Shown here: positions 9,461 to 18,619 of the stretch, in pieces
How the letters are laid out: the number at the start of each line of letters is the position of its first letter
How positions within the stretch are numbered: position 1 is the first letter of the stretch
Assembly (NCBI GenBank): GCA_039822105.1
Contig: JBCBMW010000001.1
Location: 248,001 to 312,000 of the forward strand
Direction: 5' to 3'
Length of the DNA: 64,000 nucleotides
DNA from: Parvularcula sp039822105
Lineage (GTDB): Bacteria > Pseudomonadota > Alphaproteobacteria > Caulobacterales > Parvularculaceae
The notes under the pieces: model-generated
What the model was told of the DNA's origin: nothing
Database searches by the model: none
The model's input: only the letters and a program-made list of their open reading frames with translations
Position numbers and translations under genes: made by a program

Positions 9461-11074
9461 CTACGCGGCCATGATCATGTCAGCCGCCTTCTCTGCGATC
9501 ATAATCGTAGGGGCGTTGGTGTTGCCCGACACGAGTGTGGGCATGATCGAGGCGTCAACGACGCGCAGACCATCAACGCCGCGTACACGCAGTTCGGGAT
9601 CGACCACTGACCCGGGATCACCGCCCATGCGGCACGTCCCGACGGGATGATAGATCGTGTCAGAACGATTACGGATATCTTCCTCAAGCTCTTCATCGCT
9701 GGCATCGTCTTGGATGTAGACCTGCTCGGTCACCAACCCGGCCACCGCCGGCGCAGACATGATCCGTTGACTGATTCTAGCGGCTTTACGCAGGCGATCG
9801 AGATCGTCCTGCTCAGACAGAAAGTTGGGGTCGATCAACGGAGTGTCGCCGGGGTGAGGTGAGGCCAGGCGGACTGTGCCGCGGCTAAGTGGGCGAAGGA
9901 GGCACGCGTGGCACGAAACGCCAAGGCCGAAGTGTTTCTTCCGTCCGTGGTCATCGACGATTGTGTTCACGAAATGAAGCTGGACGTCGGTTTCTTCCTC
10001 TTCTGGATTGGTTCGGATAAATCCTCCGACCTCTGCAAAATTGGTGGTGAGAATGCCCTCGCGCCGGGTCCGGTAGGCCTTTAGCGAGGAGAAGAATGAT
10101 GACAGGAACTGCCAATGCAGCCCGAATGTGTCCTTGGCGGTTGATTTGTAGATCCCGGTCCAATCGAGATGGTCCTGCAGATTCTCGCCGACGCTCGGTG
10201 AGTTCACCAAAACCTCAATGCCCAAGCTTCTGAGGTGTTCGCTCGGTCCTATCCCGGACAATTGCAGGATCTGAGGGGAACCAAAGACGCCGCTTGCAAG
10301 GATCACCTCGCGCTGGGCGTGAAGCGATCGTTTCTCTTTCTTGACACTTATGGCCACACCCGTAGCGCGTCGATCCGTGAAGAGAACACGCTCCGTCAAC
10401 GCGTCCGTCATCACCGTGAGGTTCGGTCGATCGAGGATGTCGTGGAGAAACGCAAAACTGGTGGAACAGCGTTGCCCGTCGCGTTGGGTCAGCTGGTAGG
10501 GGCCAAAGCCGTCCTGCTTTTCTCCGTTGAAGTCATCATTTTGCGGCAGCTGAAGCTCACGCGTGGCTTCCAGAAATGCCTGTCCAGCACTGCTGCAATA
10601 GCGGAGTTCCGAGACCGAGAGCCGCCCACCTGTTCCATGGTAGTCATCGGCGCCGCGCGCATTGTCTTCAGATTTGATGAAGTAGGGCAGAACGTCTTTG
10701 TACCCCCAACCAGGGCATCCTGCATCCTCCCAGCGGTCGTAGTCGTGCCGAGACCCGCGGATGTAAATCATTCCGTTGATCGAACTTGATCCGCCTAAGG
10801 TGCGCCCTCTCGGCTGATAGCAGATGCGGCCATTCATATGCTTCTGAGGAACGGTATCGAACGCCCAGTTAAGCTTCGGCGCCAGTTGCGGCATGAACGC
10901 AAAACCGGACGGCATTTTGATCAGTGGACTGGTGTCCTTCGGGCCCGCTTCGAGCAAACAGACGCGTACCGACGGATCTTCGCTCAGTCTGTTGGCAAGA
11001 ACTGCGCCGGCTGATCCGCCCCCGGCAATGATATAGTCGAAGGTGTCGTCAGCGGCGGGTACGATTGTGGTCAT
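9461..11074 (-). CDS. GMC-family FAD-dependent oxidoreductase (choline dehydrogenase-like)
   Basis: The 537-residue protein is a glucose-methanol-choline oxidoreductase that oxidises an alcohol at FAD. The N-terminus has the dinucleotide-binding GGGSAGAVLANRLSED motif (residues about 17-32). GGSSSINGMIYIRG follows, matching the first GMC signature, and a second signature region lies near residue 255 (ASGVFGSPQILQLSGIG). The C-terminus contains HPVGTCRMG and VSGNTNAPTIMIAEKAAD, which carry the catalytic His/Asn pair. It has the usual length and no signal peptide. It is transcribed away from the acyl-CoA/P450 operon across a roughly 280-base divergent region. The enzyme may therefore oxidise an alcohol intermediate of that pathway, such as the product of the P450. 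The substrate is not predictable. Confidence 0.9.
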   Translation of the reverse strand: MTTIVPAADDTFDYIIAGGGSAGAVLANRLSEDPSVRVCLLEAGPKDTSPLIKMPSGFAFMPQLAPKLNWAFDTVPQKHMNGRICYQPRGRTLGGSSSINGMIYIRGSRHDYDRWEDAGCPGWGYKDVLPYFIKSEDNARGADDYHGTGGRLSVSELRYCSSAGQAFLEATRELQLPQNDDFNGEKQDGFGPYQLTQRDGQRCSTSFAFLHDILDRPNLTVMTDALTERVLFTDRRATGVAISVKKEKRSLHAQREVILASGVFGSPQILQLSGIGPSEHLRSLGIEVLVNSPSVGENLQDHLDWTGIYKSTAKDTFGLHWQFLSSFFSSLKAYRTRREGILTTNFAEVGGFIRTNPEEEETDVQLHFVNTIVDDHGRKKHFGLGVSCHACLLRPLSRGTVRLASPHPGDTPLIDPNFLSEQDDLDRLRKAARISQRIMSAPAVAGLVTEQVYIQDDASDEELEEDIRNRSDTIYHPVGTCRMGGDPGSVVDPELRVRGVDGLRVVDASIMPTLVSGNTNAPTIMIAEKAADMIMAA

Positions 11075-11215
11075 GGCGAGTTCGCTGTGTCCTTTGGGCG
11101 GTCAAACACCATCAGTAAATGCGCAACTGGCGGCGTCTGTCGAGCTTCCCAAGCGGTGATTTCACAGCTTGTGCAGCCAGTTACTCATGCTGCAGTGCAC
11201 CCTGAAAACCCGGCG

Positions 11216-11242
11216 TTGACGGGGGGATTTTCGGCCTATAAC
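11216..11242 (+). promoter_or_regulatory. Possible sigma70-type promoter of the acyl-CoA/P450 operon
   Basis: TTGACG at 11216-11221 and TATAAC at 11237-11242 resemble -35 and -10 boxes. The 15-base spacer is short. An AT-rich palindromic motif follows immediately, where the transcription start would fall. Confidence 0.4.
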
Positions 11243-11262
11243 TAATTAAGCAATTAATTTAT
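11243..11262. promoter_or_regulatory. Candidate TetR operator (TTAA-N4-TTAATT)
   Basis: An AT-rich, partly palindromic stretch contains TTAAGCAATTAATT at 11246-11259, standing out in GC-rich DNA about 95 bases before the acyl-CoA dehydrogenase start. The same TTAANNNATTAATT pattern occurs at 18623-18636 upstream of the TetR gene that closes this cluster. I infer that the TetR protein binds both sites. Confidence 0.5.
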
Positions 11263-11353
11263 CGAGCCGGAGATGCGCTATCCCCTCGGCGCTAACTCTG
11301 GCAACATTTGTGTTGCGGCGAGGCGGCCGCAGAACCGAGCCAGGAGAGCGCCC

Positions 11354-12517
11354 ATGCCTGTGATTGATGTTCCGCGTCCCGATTTCATGACCGACCCGGA
11401 GATCGAAATGTTCTCCGATGCGGCGGGGAAGTTTTTTGAACGCCACGCCCCGCGCGAAAGGGTCGCACAGTGGGAAGCAGAAGGAAAAGTCGAGCCGGCC
11501 TTCTGGCGCGAAGCAGGTGAAGCAGGCCTTTTGGGCGTGTCCGCGCCGGCAGATTTTGGTGGCCATGGCGGTGACTTCCGTCACGATGTGGTGGTCGTTG
11601 AGCAGCAGCATCATAAGGCCGTCGGCGGTTTTGCTGCCAGCCTGCACAACACCATCATCATGCCCTACATCATCAATCACGGTACGGATGAGCAGAAGCG
11701 TCGCTGGATCCCCAAACTGACCAGCGGCGAGTTCATTTCTGCGATCGCGATGAGCGAACCTGATGCCGGTTCGGACCTCCAGGCCATCCGCACAACCGCG
11801 AAGAAAGATGGCAACGGATACCGCATCAACGGCTCCAAGACGTGGATCTCCAACGGCCAGATTGCCAACCTCATCGTTGTTGTCTGTAAGACGGACCCGG
11901 AGCAGGGCGCTGCTGGCACATCGCTTCTTGTTCTAGAAACGGAGGATGCTGAGGGTTTCAGTCGCGGCAAGAACCTCGATAAAATCGGTCAGACGGCGCA
12001 GGATACGTCCGAGCTTTTCTTCGACAACGTCTTTGTGCCTGCGGACAATCTTCTCGGCGGGGAAGAGGGGCGCGGCTTCTACCAGCTCATGGGCGAGTTG
12101 CCCGGTGAGCGGGTGATCATCGCTGTGCAGTCGATGTTGGCGATTGAGCAAGCGCTCAACGAGACCGTGGCTTACACAAGCGAGCGCAAAGCCTTTGGTC
12201 GCCGTGTCATCGATTTTCAGAACACGCAGTTTAAGCTGGCCGACCTCAAGGCAGAGGCGACGATCTGCCGTGTGTTCCTCAATGACTGCATTAAGCGGGT
12301 GCTTGAGGGGGGATGCGACACGACGACCGCGGCGATTGCCAAGCTTTGGATCACGGAGCTGCAGGGACGGTGTGTGGATCAGTGCCTCCAGTTCCACGGC
12401 GGCGCTGGATATATCAATGAGTATCCGATCGCGAAAATGTACCGCGACGCGCGTGTGACGCGGATCTTTGGCGGCTCCAGCGAAATCATGCGTCTGCTGA
12501 TCGCGCGCTCTCTTTAA
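11354..12517 (+). CDS. Acyl-CoA dehydrogenase
   Basis: This is a 387-residue FAD-dependent acyl-CoA dehydrogenase, which introduces the alpha,beta double bond in acyl-CoA. The ATG at 11354 is chosen because CAGGAG lies 7 bases before it and the protein then begins at the normal family position; an in-frame ATG at 11273 would add an unlikely Arg-rich leader. Family signatures include AIAMSEPDAGSDL near residue 130, TWISNGQIANL, and the C-terminal block from LQFHGGAGYINEYPI to RIFGGSSEIMR. It is the first gene of a tightly spaced operon with enoyl-CoA hydratase, thiolase, SDR, racemase-like enzyme and P450. The chain or ring specificity cannot be read from the sequence. Confidence 0.93.
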   Translation: MPVIDVPRPDFMTDPEIEMFSDAAGKFFERHAPRERVAQWEAEGKVEPAFWREAGEAGLLGVSAPADFGGHGGDFRHDVVVVEQQHHKAVGGFAASLHNTIIMPYIINHGTDEQKRRWIPKLTSGEFISAIAMSEPDAGSDLQAIRTTAKKDGNGYRINGSKTWISNGQIANLIVVVCKTDPEQGAAGTSLLVLETEDAEGFSRGKNLDKIGQTAQDTSELFFDNVFVPADNLLGGEEGRGFYQLMGELPGERVIIAVQSMLAIEQALNETVAYTSERKAFGRRVIDFQNTQFKLADLKAEATICRVFLNDCIKRVLEGGCDTTTAAIAKLWITELQGRCVDQCLQFHGGAGYINEYPIAKMYRDARVTRIFGGSSEIMRLLIARSL

Positions 12518-12544
12518 AACCTCGCACCGACAAGGAGAATTCCG

Positions 12545-13330
12545 ATGGGTGAGTACGAATTTGTCAAAGTCGAGAAGGAGGGACACCTCCTCATTGTGAC
12601 CCTGAACCGGCCGGAGAACTACAACGCTCTGCACGGTCCAGCGCATAAAGAGCTACACGAGATCTGGGATGCCTATGAGGCGGATCAGGACCTTTGGGTG
12701 GCGATTGTCACGGGCGAAGGCGAGAAAGCCTTCTGTAGCGGGAATGATCTCAAGGCCACCGCGTCAGGCGGCGACATCAGCTCGCCGCCAAGCGGCTTTG
12801 GTGGACTGACCTCACGCTTTGACCGTGAAAAGCCGATTATCGCTGCGGTGAACGGTGTGGCCATGGGCGGCGGAATGGAGATTGCTCTCTCCACGGATCT
12901 CATCGTCGCCGCCCCGAACGCCAAGTTCGCGTTGCCGGAAGTGAAAGTGGGTCTCTTTGCTGCGGCCAGCGGTGTGCAGCGCCTAACCAGAAACATCGGT
13001 CGCAAAATGGCGATGGAGATGATCCTCACCGGTCGTCATGTCCTGCCTGAAGAGGCCAAGGACCTCGGCATCATAAACCGCATCTCCGACAAAGAAGGCT
13101 CCGGCGTCATGGAAGCGGCGCGGGCGCTGGCTGATGAGATTCTCGCGGTGTCACCGTCTTCCGTGCGCGCCAGCAAGCGTGTGCTGAACGAATACGAAGC
13201 CATGGAACCGCTGGCCCAGTCGCTGGACGGCACCGGCAAGGTCTTCATGGAGCTGATGCAGACTCAGGACTTCCAAGAGGGCGTTCAGGCCTTCGTCGCC
13301 AAGCGTAAGCCTGAGTGGAAGAACGCATAA
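12545..13330 (+). CDS. Enoyl-CoA hydratase/isomerase family protein
   Basis: The 261-residue crotonase-fold protein hydrates enoyl-CoA esters in beta-oxidation. The oxyanion-hole regions are visible as AFCSGNDLKA (about residue 62) and NGVAMGGGMEIALSTD (about 101-116). A Glu of the PEVKVGLF segment sits at the usual catalytic position. An AAGGAG ribosome binding site precedes the ATG by about 8 bases. It lies 27 bases after the dehydrogenase and 10 bases before the thiolase, so it is surely in the same transcript. It could equally be an isomerase or a hydrolase of the same fold. Confidence 0.92.
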   Translation: MGEYEFVKVEKEGHLLIVTLNRPENYNALHGPAHKELHEIWDAYEADQDLWVAIVTGEGEKAFCSGNDLKATASGGDISSPPSGFGGLTSRFDREKPIIAAVNGVAMGGGMEIALSTDLIVAAPNAKFALPEVKVGLFAAASGVQRLTRNIGRKMAMEMILTGRHVLPEEAKDLGIINRISDKEGSGVMEAARALADEILAVSPSSVRASKRVLNEYEAMEPLAQSLDGTGKVFMELMQTQDFQEGVQAFVAKRKPEWKNA

Positions 13331-13340
13331 GGAGGTTTCC

Positions 13341-14585
13341 ATGCCTGAAGCGTTGATTATTGATGCCTGCCGCACCCCGCGCGGCATTGGCAAAGTGGGC
13401 AAAGGCTCGCTTGCGCATCTGCACCCGCAACGACTAGGCGCCACGGTGCTGGCCGCCATCCAAGAGCGTAATGATCTCGACACGGCTGATGTCGATGACA
13501 TCATCTGGGGTACATCTACCCAGCGCGGCAAGCAGGGCAACGACCTCGGCCGCATGGCGGCGCTGGAGGCGGGTTACGACGTCCGTTCGTCCGGCGTCAC
13601 GCTTGATCGCTTTTGCGGCTCCGGTATCACCACCGTGAACATGGCCGCGGCGCAAATCATGTCGGGTATGGAGCAAGTGGTCGTTGCCGGCGGCACCGAG
13701 ATGATGAGCCACGCCGCCTCGATCGCCGTGCCTGGCGAACCGCAGGTGCTCGACTCCGGCAACCTCACGCTGCGCGCCAAACATCCGCAGTCGCATCAAG
13801 GTGTCTGCGCAGATGCCATTGCCACGCTTGAGGGCATCGATCGCGAGACGGCAGATGCACTGGCTCTTGTCAGCCAGCAGCGTGCCGCAAAGGCGATGGA
13901 GGAAGGCCGCTTCGACGGCTCATTGATCCCCGTCAAGAACGACGATGGCTCTGTCGCTCTCTCCCGCGACGAATTCCCTCGACCCTCGACCACGATGGAG
14001 GCGCTCAGTGGCCTCAGGCCATTTTTCGAGGCATTCGTGGATGTCCCGATCGGTGAGGCGGGTGAGACCTATGGTTCGCAGATCACTGACGTTTATCCTC
14101 AGCTCAAAGACGGCATGAACCACATTCATCACGCGGGGAACTCTTCCGGTGTGGTGGACGGTGCGGCCGCTCTTCTTCTCGCGTCAGAGGACTACGCGTC
14201 GAGCAGCGGCCTGACGCCCCGTGCACGGATCGTGGCGACCGCGAATATGGGTGATTGTCCGACACTGATGCTGAACGCACCGGTCCCATCTGCGCAAAAG
14301 GCGCTGCGGATCGCGGGTCTCACAGTCGATGACATCGATGTTTTCGAGATCAACGAGGCCTTCGCCGTTGTTGCTGAGAAATTCATTCGTGACCTGAATC
14401 TCGATCGCGAAAAGGTCAACATCAATGGCGGCGCCATCGCCCTTGGTCACCCGATCGGTGCGACAGGCTCGATCCTGATTGGCACCGCCCTCGATGAGCT
14501 TGAGCGGTCAGGTGGCCGCTATGCGCTGATCACGATGTGCGCAGCAGGCGGCATGGCCCCCGCTGTCATCATCGAACGACTTTGA
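13341..14585 (+). CDS. Acetyl-CoA C-acyltransferase (thiolase)
   Basis: This 414-residue thiolase cleaves 3-ketoacyl-CoA with CoA to release acetyl- or propionyl-CoA. The nucleophilic Cys is Cys92 in LDRFCGSG. The His-containing NINGGAIALGHPIGATG motif and the second Cys in MCAAGGMAPAVI lie at the expected C-terminal positions. The length is slightly above the 390-400 typical of degradative thiolases. AAGGAGG lies directly upstream of the start. It provides the last step of the side-chain or fatty-acyl degradation encoded by this operon. Confidence 0.94.
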   Translation: MPEALIIDACRTPRGIGKVGKGSLAHLHPQRLGATVLAAIQERNDLDTADVDDIIWGTSTQRGKQGNDLGRMAALEAGYDVRSSGVTLDRFCGSGITTVNMAAAQIMSGMEQVVVAGGTEMMSHAASIAVPGEPQVLDSGNLTLRAKHPQSHQGVCADAIATLEGIDRETADALALVSQQRAAKAMEEGRFDGSLIPVKNDDGSVALSRDEFPRPSTTMEALSGLRPFFEAFVDVPIGEAGETYGSQITDVYPQLKDGMNHIHHAGNSSGVVDGAAALLLASEDYASSSGLTPRARIVATANMGDCPTLMLNAPVPSAQKALRIAGLTVDDIDVFEINEAFAVVAEKFIRDLNLDREKVNINGGAIALGHPIGATGSILIGTALDELERSGGRYALITMCAAGGMAPAVIIERL

Positions 14586-14613
14586 ACAATTCGTAGACTG
14601 TAGGAATACGACC

Positions 14614-15393
14614 ATGGAACTGAACTCATCCCTCTCGGCCGTCATCACCGGCGGCGCATCCGGCCTCGGCGCCGCGACCGCTCGCCGCCTCGCTGAACAA
14701 GGCGTGCGTGTGGCGCTCTTTGATCTCAACGAAGAGAAAGGCGAGGCGTTGGCGAAAGAGCTCGACGGCGTTTTCTGCCACGTCAACGTGACCTCGGACG
14801 AAAGTGTCGACGCTGGTTTCGCCAAAGCGCGCGAAGCAATCGGACAAGAGCGTGTCCTGATCAATTGCGCAGGCATCGGCAACGCGATCAAGACCGCAAG
14901 CCGGGACAAGAAAACCGGGGAGATTTCCCATTTTCCCGCCGACTCCTTTGATTTCATCATCCAAATCAATCTGGTGGGGACATTCCGCTGTATCGCCAAA
15001 TCGGCGGCGGGCATGATGACCCTCGACCCGATCGATGGCGAACGCGGCGCGATCGTGAACACCGCTTCTGTTGCTGCTGAAGACGGACAAATCGGCCAAG
15101 CGAGCTACTCGGCATCGAAAGCTGGTGTTGTGGGTATGACCTTGCCGATTGCGCGGGACCTCGCGCGCGAATTCATCCGGGTCAACACGATCTTGCCTGG
15201 CATCTTTGACACCCCGCTGCTCGCTGGCCTGCCAGAGCCCGCGTACCAGGCGCTGTGCGCATCAGTGCCCAACCCGGCGCGTCTCGGCCAGCCAGATGAG
15301 TTTGCGCGCTTCGCGCTCGAGCTTTGCCGCAACCCTTACATCAATGGCGAGGATATCCGCCTCGATGGTGCCATCCGCATGGCGCCGCGCTAA
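14614..15393 (+). CDS. SDR-family dehydrogenase, 3-hydroxyacyl-CoA dehydrogenase type II-like
   Basis: The 259-residue short-chain dehydrogenase has the NAD-binding TGGASGLG motif at residues about 11-18, INCAGIG near 87 and a YSASK active site. Its insert GEISHFPADSFDFIIQINLVG and its overall layout resemble HSD10-type 3-hydroxyacyl-CoA dehydrogenases, which oxidise 2-methyl-3-hydroxyacyl-CoA and some hydroxysteroids. No separate FadB-like dehydrogenase is seen in the operon, so this protein probably supplies the 3-hydroxyacyl-CoA oxidation step between hydratase and thiolase. Confidence 0.9.
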   Translation: MELNSSLSAVITGGASGLGAATARRLAEQGVRVALFDLNEEKGEALAKELDGVFCHVNVTSDESVDAGFAKAREAIGQERVLINCAGIGNAIKTASRDKKTGEISHFPADSFDFIIQINLVGTFRCIAKSAAGMMTLDPIDGERGAIVNTASVAAEDGQIGQASYSASKAGVVGMTLPIARDLAREFIRVNTILPGIFDTPLLAGLPEPAYQALCASVPNPARLGQPDEFARFALELCRNPYINGEDIRLDGAIRMAPR

Positions 15394-15411
15394 ACGAAGG
15401 GGTCTGGCGTT

Positions 15412-16536
15412 ATGGCGGGTCCGCTGAACGGTCTACGGATTATTGAGTTCGCCGGTATTGGTCCGGGCCCGTTCTGCGGCATGATGCTTGCGGATCACGG
15501 TGCTGAGGTGATCCGCATCGACCGTATTGGTGCCTTTACGGCGCCGACGGATCCGCTTCTTCGCTCCCGCAAGTCGATCGCCATCAACACCAGAACGCCT
15601 GAGGGTGTGGCCCTCGCCAAGGATCTTGTGAAGACCGCTGACGGCATCATCGAAGGCTTTCGTCCTGGTGTGATGGAACGGCTTGGCCTCGGTCCTGACG
15701 ACCTCTTGGCTGTCAATCCAAAGCTTGTCTACGGACGGATGACCGGCTGGGGTCAAACAGGGCCCTATGCTCCTTATGCGGGTCACGACATCAACTACAT
15801 CGCACTTTCTGGCTCGCTCCATGCCTCCGGGCGGGCAGGGGAGAAGCCAACTCCCGCCTGCAACTTCGTCGGTGACTTTGGCGGCGGCGCGATGATGCTC
15901 GCCTTTGGGATAGTCAGTGCACTGCTCTCTGTGAAGAATGGCGCTGATGGGCAAGTCATCGACTGTGCGATGACGGATGGCTCTGCGCTGCTGGCGAGCA
16001 TGATTTACGGGTTCAAGGACGCTGGTTTCTGGACGGATCAGCGCGGCGACAATGTTATCGATACGGGCGCCCATTTCTATGACACTTATGAAACGAGCGA
16101 CGGTCGCCATATCGCTCTCGGCGCGATCGAGCCTCAGTTCTATGCAGAGTTCCGTGAACGCGTGGGCCTCGATGATCCTGCCTACGATCAGCAGATGGAC
16201 AAAGAGAATTGGCCGGCGCTGAAGGACAAGTTGGCAGATGTCTTCCGTACCAAGACGCGTGATGAATGGTGCGCGATCTTGGAGCATACGGATGCGTGCT
16301 TTGCCCCGGTCTTGTCGCTTGAGGAGGCGCCCCAACACCCCCACAATGTGGAGCGCGAGACCTTCACAAAGGTCGGCCCGTTCGTTCAACCCGCGCCAGC
16401 GCCGCGCTACTCAGGAACGATGACCAGTGCGCCGACACCTCCGCCGACCACGGGGTCCGACAGTGAGGCGCTGTTGGCTGAGCTTGGGCAAAGCGATGCG
16501 TATCAGGATTATAAGGATCGCGGGATCATTGGATGA
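15412..16536 (+). CDS. CaiB/BaiF CoA-transferase family, alpha-methylacyl-CoA racemase-like
   Basis: The 374-residue class III CoA-transferase-fold protein starts with GPLNGLRIIEFAGIGPGPF. It carries His125 in AGHDINY and Asp155 in FVGDFGGG. These match the catalytic His/Asp pair known in alpha-methylacyl-CoA racemases, so I favour 2-methylacyl-CoA epimerisation over CoA transfer. Such enzymes convert the 2R isomer into the 2S isomer accepted by acyl-CoA dehydrogenases acting on isoprenoid or sterol side chains. It lies 18 bases after the SDR gene and 33 before the P450 gene. A CoA-transferase role remains possible. Confidence 0.85.
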   Translation: MAGPLNGLRIIEFAGIGPGPFCGMMLADHGAEVIRIDRIGAFTAPTDPLLRSRKSIAINTRTPEGVALAKDLVKTADGIIEGFRPGVMERLGLGPDDLLAVNPKLVYGRMTGWGQTGPYAPYAGHDINYIALSGSLHASGRAGEKPTPACNFVGDFGGGAMMLAFGIVSALLSVKNGADGQVIDCAMTDGSALLASMIYGFKDAGFWTDQRGDNVIDTGAHFYDTYETSDGRHIALGAIEPQFYAEFRERVGLDDPAYDQQMDKENWPALKDKLADVFRTKTRDEWCAILEHTDACFAPVLSLEEAPQHPHNVERETFTKVGPFVQPAPAPRYSGTMTSAPTPPPTTGSDSEALLAELGQSDAYQDYKDRGIIG

Positions 16537-16569
16537 TCTCGCCACACCATCAAAACCGGAGCTTCTCCT

Positions 16570-17907
16570 ATGCTGCCACTCGTAAGTGAGACATTTCAGG
16601 ACGACGACGGCGCCCCGGCCGAGCCCAAGTTCGACCGTAAGTACAATTTTGACCTGACGTTTGATCTGTCATCGAACAAAGAGTTCATGAAGGGTCAGCC
16701 CTTCGATATGTTCAAGGCGATGCGGGAAGAGGCGCCGGTTTGTTGGTGTCCGGAGCCTTACGCGGGTGAGCGGAAGGGCCCAGGTTTTTGGGCCGTGACG
16801 CGCTATCACGATGTGAAAGCGATTGAACTCGCCACCGAGACGTTCTCGTCCCAACGTGGCGGCATCAACTTGAGCTATGGCGATCCTGCGACGCGCCATC
16901 CGCTTTTGTTGCCGGCCAGCCTCAACACCATGATCACGCTCGATCAGCCGCATCACCTGCCGCTCCGCCGCGAGCACATGCCCTTCTTCACACCGAAATA
17001 TGTTGCTGAGCTGAAGGACCGTGTGGAGACGGAGATCGATAGTCTTCTCGATAAGATGGAGGATGCAGGTCCCGAACTCGATATGGTGAAGCATTTCTCT
17101 GCTGAGCTGCCGCTCTTCACGCTGTGTGAGATGTTGGGCGTGCCGGAGGCCGATCGGCCGAAGCTCGTCAGCTGGATGCACCACCTTGAACTCGCATCAG
17201 AGACCATGGCGCAGAAGAGCTTGGGCGAAGTCGATCCCGCTATGATCATGACGTTTATGGCCGCGATTCAGGAAATGTTCGACTACGGACGGGAAATCCT
17301 CGCTGATCGTCGGGCCAACCCGCGGGAAGACCTCCTGACAGCGATTGCCAAAGCGACGTTGGAGGGTGACGAACTGCCTGTTGAGTATCTCGACGGATCC
17401 TGGCTCCTCATTGTCTTTGCAGGGAACGATACGACGAGGAACTCTCTCTCTGGCACGATCAAGGCGCTGACCGATTTTCCCGAGCAAAAGGCGAAGCTCC
17501 TCGAAAACCCTGACCTCATTGCCAACATGACTCATGAGGCCATCCGCTTTGTCTCGCCGGTCATCTATATGAGGCGGACTGCGACCGAAGACTGCGAAGT
17601 GGCTGGTCAGAAGATCGCGGAGGGGGAGAAGGTCGTGATGTATTACGGCGCCGCCAACCGTGACGAAGAGGTGTTCGCCAATGCGGACGCTTTTGATGTC
17701 GAGCGTCAAAACGCGAAGGACCACATCGCCTTCGGCATTGGGCCCCATGTGTGTCTCGGCCAACGCGTTGCGAATATGCAGCTTGAGGCCGCTTACCGGA
17801 AGATCCTTGCGCGGTTCCCGGACATTCGGTGGACGGGTGATATGCAGATTGCACCAAACAACTTCGTGCACGCTATTTCGTCGCTGACCGTCTCGCTTAA
17901 CGGTTAA
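16570..17907 (+). CDS. Cytochrome P450
   Basis: The 445-residue soluble P450 shows the I-helix oxygen-activation motif AGNDTT (residues 284-289), the ExxR pair (Glu323-Arg326, EAIR) and the haem loop FGIGPHVCLG with Cys395 as proximal ligand. It has no membrane anchor, as in bacterial class I P450s that need a separate ferredoxin and reductase; neither is encoded nearby. Its co-transcription with racemase-like and beta-oxidation genes resembles the arrangement of P450s that hydroxylate terminal methyl groups of sterols or branched terpenoids. A linalool- or alkane-type substrate is also possible. The stop codon overlaps that of the convergent TetR gene (TTAA, 17904-17907). Confidence 0.92.
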   Translation: MLPLVSETFQDDDGAPAEPKFDRKYNFDLTFDLSSNKEFMKGQPFDMFKAMREEAPVCWCPEPYAGERKGPGFWAVTRYHDVKAIELATETFSSQRGGINLSYGDPATRHPLLLPASLNTMITLDQPHHLPLRREHMPFFTPKYVAELKDRVETEIDSLLDKMEDAGPELDMVKHFSAELPLFTLCEMLGVPEADRPKLVSWMHHLELASETMAQKSLGEVDPAMIMTFMAAIQEMFDYGREILADRRANPREDLLTAIAKATLEGDELPVEYLDGSWLLIVFAGNDTTRNSLSGTIKALTDFPEQKAKLLENPDLIANMTHEAIRFVSPVIYMRRTATEDCEVAGQKIAEGEKVVMYYGAANRDEEVFANADAFDVERQNAKDHIAFGIGPHVCLGQRVANMQLEAAYRKILARFPDIRWTGDMQIAPNNFVHAISSLTVSLNG

Positions 17908-18527
17908 GCGGCGATACCCCGCATGATGATGTCGACGACCTGTTCGACATTCTGCTCGTGCTGTTTCTTGCTGAGGCGAGAAACACCGAGCCCGGATTTC
18001 AGGACATAGCGGTGGCCATAGATGTGGCTCGCTGACCCCACGACTTGAAAGTAAAACGACCAGGACTCGATCGGTCGGAAGACGCCCGCTGCGACCCCGT
18101 CTTCCAGGATGGTCGATTGCGCCTCCGAAATTGGCTTGATGAACTCATTGGCCAGCCGCTCGACATTCTCTGGCAGCGCCTCGCGTGACATCTTCTGGAC
18201 GAGGCGGTTGAGATAGGGGTGGCTGTGATAGGTCTCGACCAGACCGCGGATATGAAGCCGCATTTTCTCTTCCGGGGACCTGTCAGACTGCACAAGGCGC
18301 TCCAGCCGCCGGAGACCAGTCTCAAAGTCTTGTTCCAAGACGGCCATCAGTAGGCCTTCTTTGCTGCCGAAATAGTACTTGATGAGAGCTGAGTTGGCGC
18401 CCGCTGTTCGGCCGATTTCGGCCAAGGAGATGTCGAGCGTGTCTTTTTCGCTCATCAAGCTGGCCGCTGCGACAATCAGTGATTGCCGCGTGTCATTGGG
18501 CTTCCTTTCGGCACGTGCCTGCTTCAT
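17904..18527 (-). CDS. TetR-family transcriptional regulator (of the acyl-CoA/P450 operon, inferred)
   Basis: The 207-residue protein has an N-terminal TetR DNA-binding domain: TRQSLIVAAASLM, then the helix-turn-helix IGRTAGANSALIKYYFGSKEGL at about residues 41-62. A helical ligand-binding domain follows. It is transcribed toward the P450 gene, and the two share overlapping stop codons. The AT-rich motif at 18623-18636, upstream of its start, matches a motif at the promoter of the acyl-CoA dehydrogenase operon. Autoregulation and control of that operon by an acyl-CoA-type ligand are inferred. Confidence 0.9.
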   Translation of the reverse strand: MKQARAERKPNDTRQSLIVAAASLMSEKDTLDISLAEIGRTAGANSALIKYYFGSKEGLLMAVLEQDFETGLRRLERLVQSDRSPEEKMRLHIRGLVETYHSHPYLNRLVQKMSREALPENVERLANEFIKPISEAQSTILEDGVAAGVFRPIESWSFYFQVVGSASHIYGHRYVLKSGLGVSRLSKKQHEQNVEQVVDIIMRGIAA

Positions 18528-18619
18528 GACCTGGATCTCCCAGCCAGCCGCACGGTAGGTTTTGCAACGCTTTCACTCACGGGGACGATGGTAACCGTGC
18601 CTGCGCGCCGGGGCTAGTG

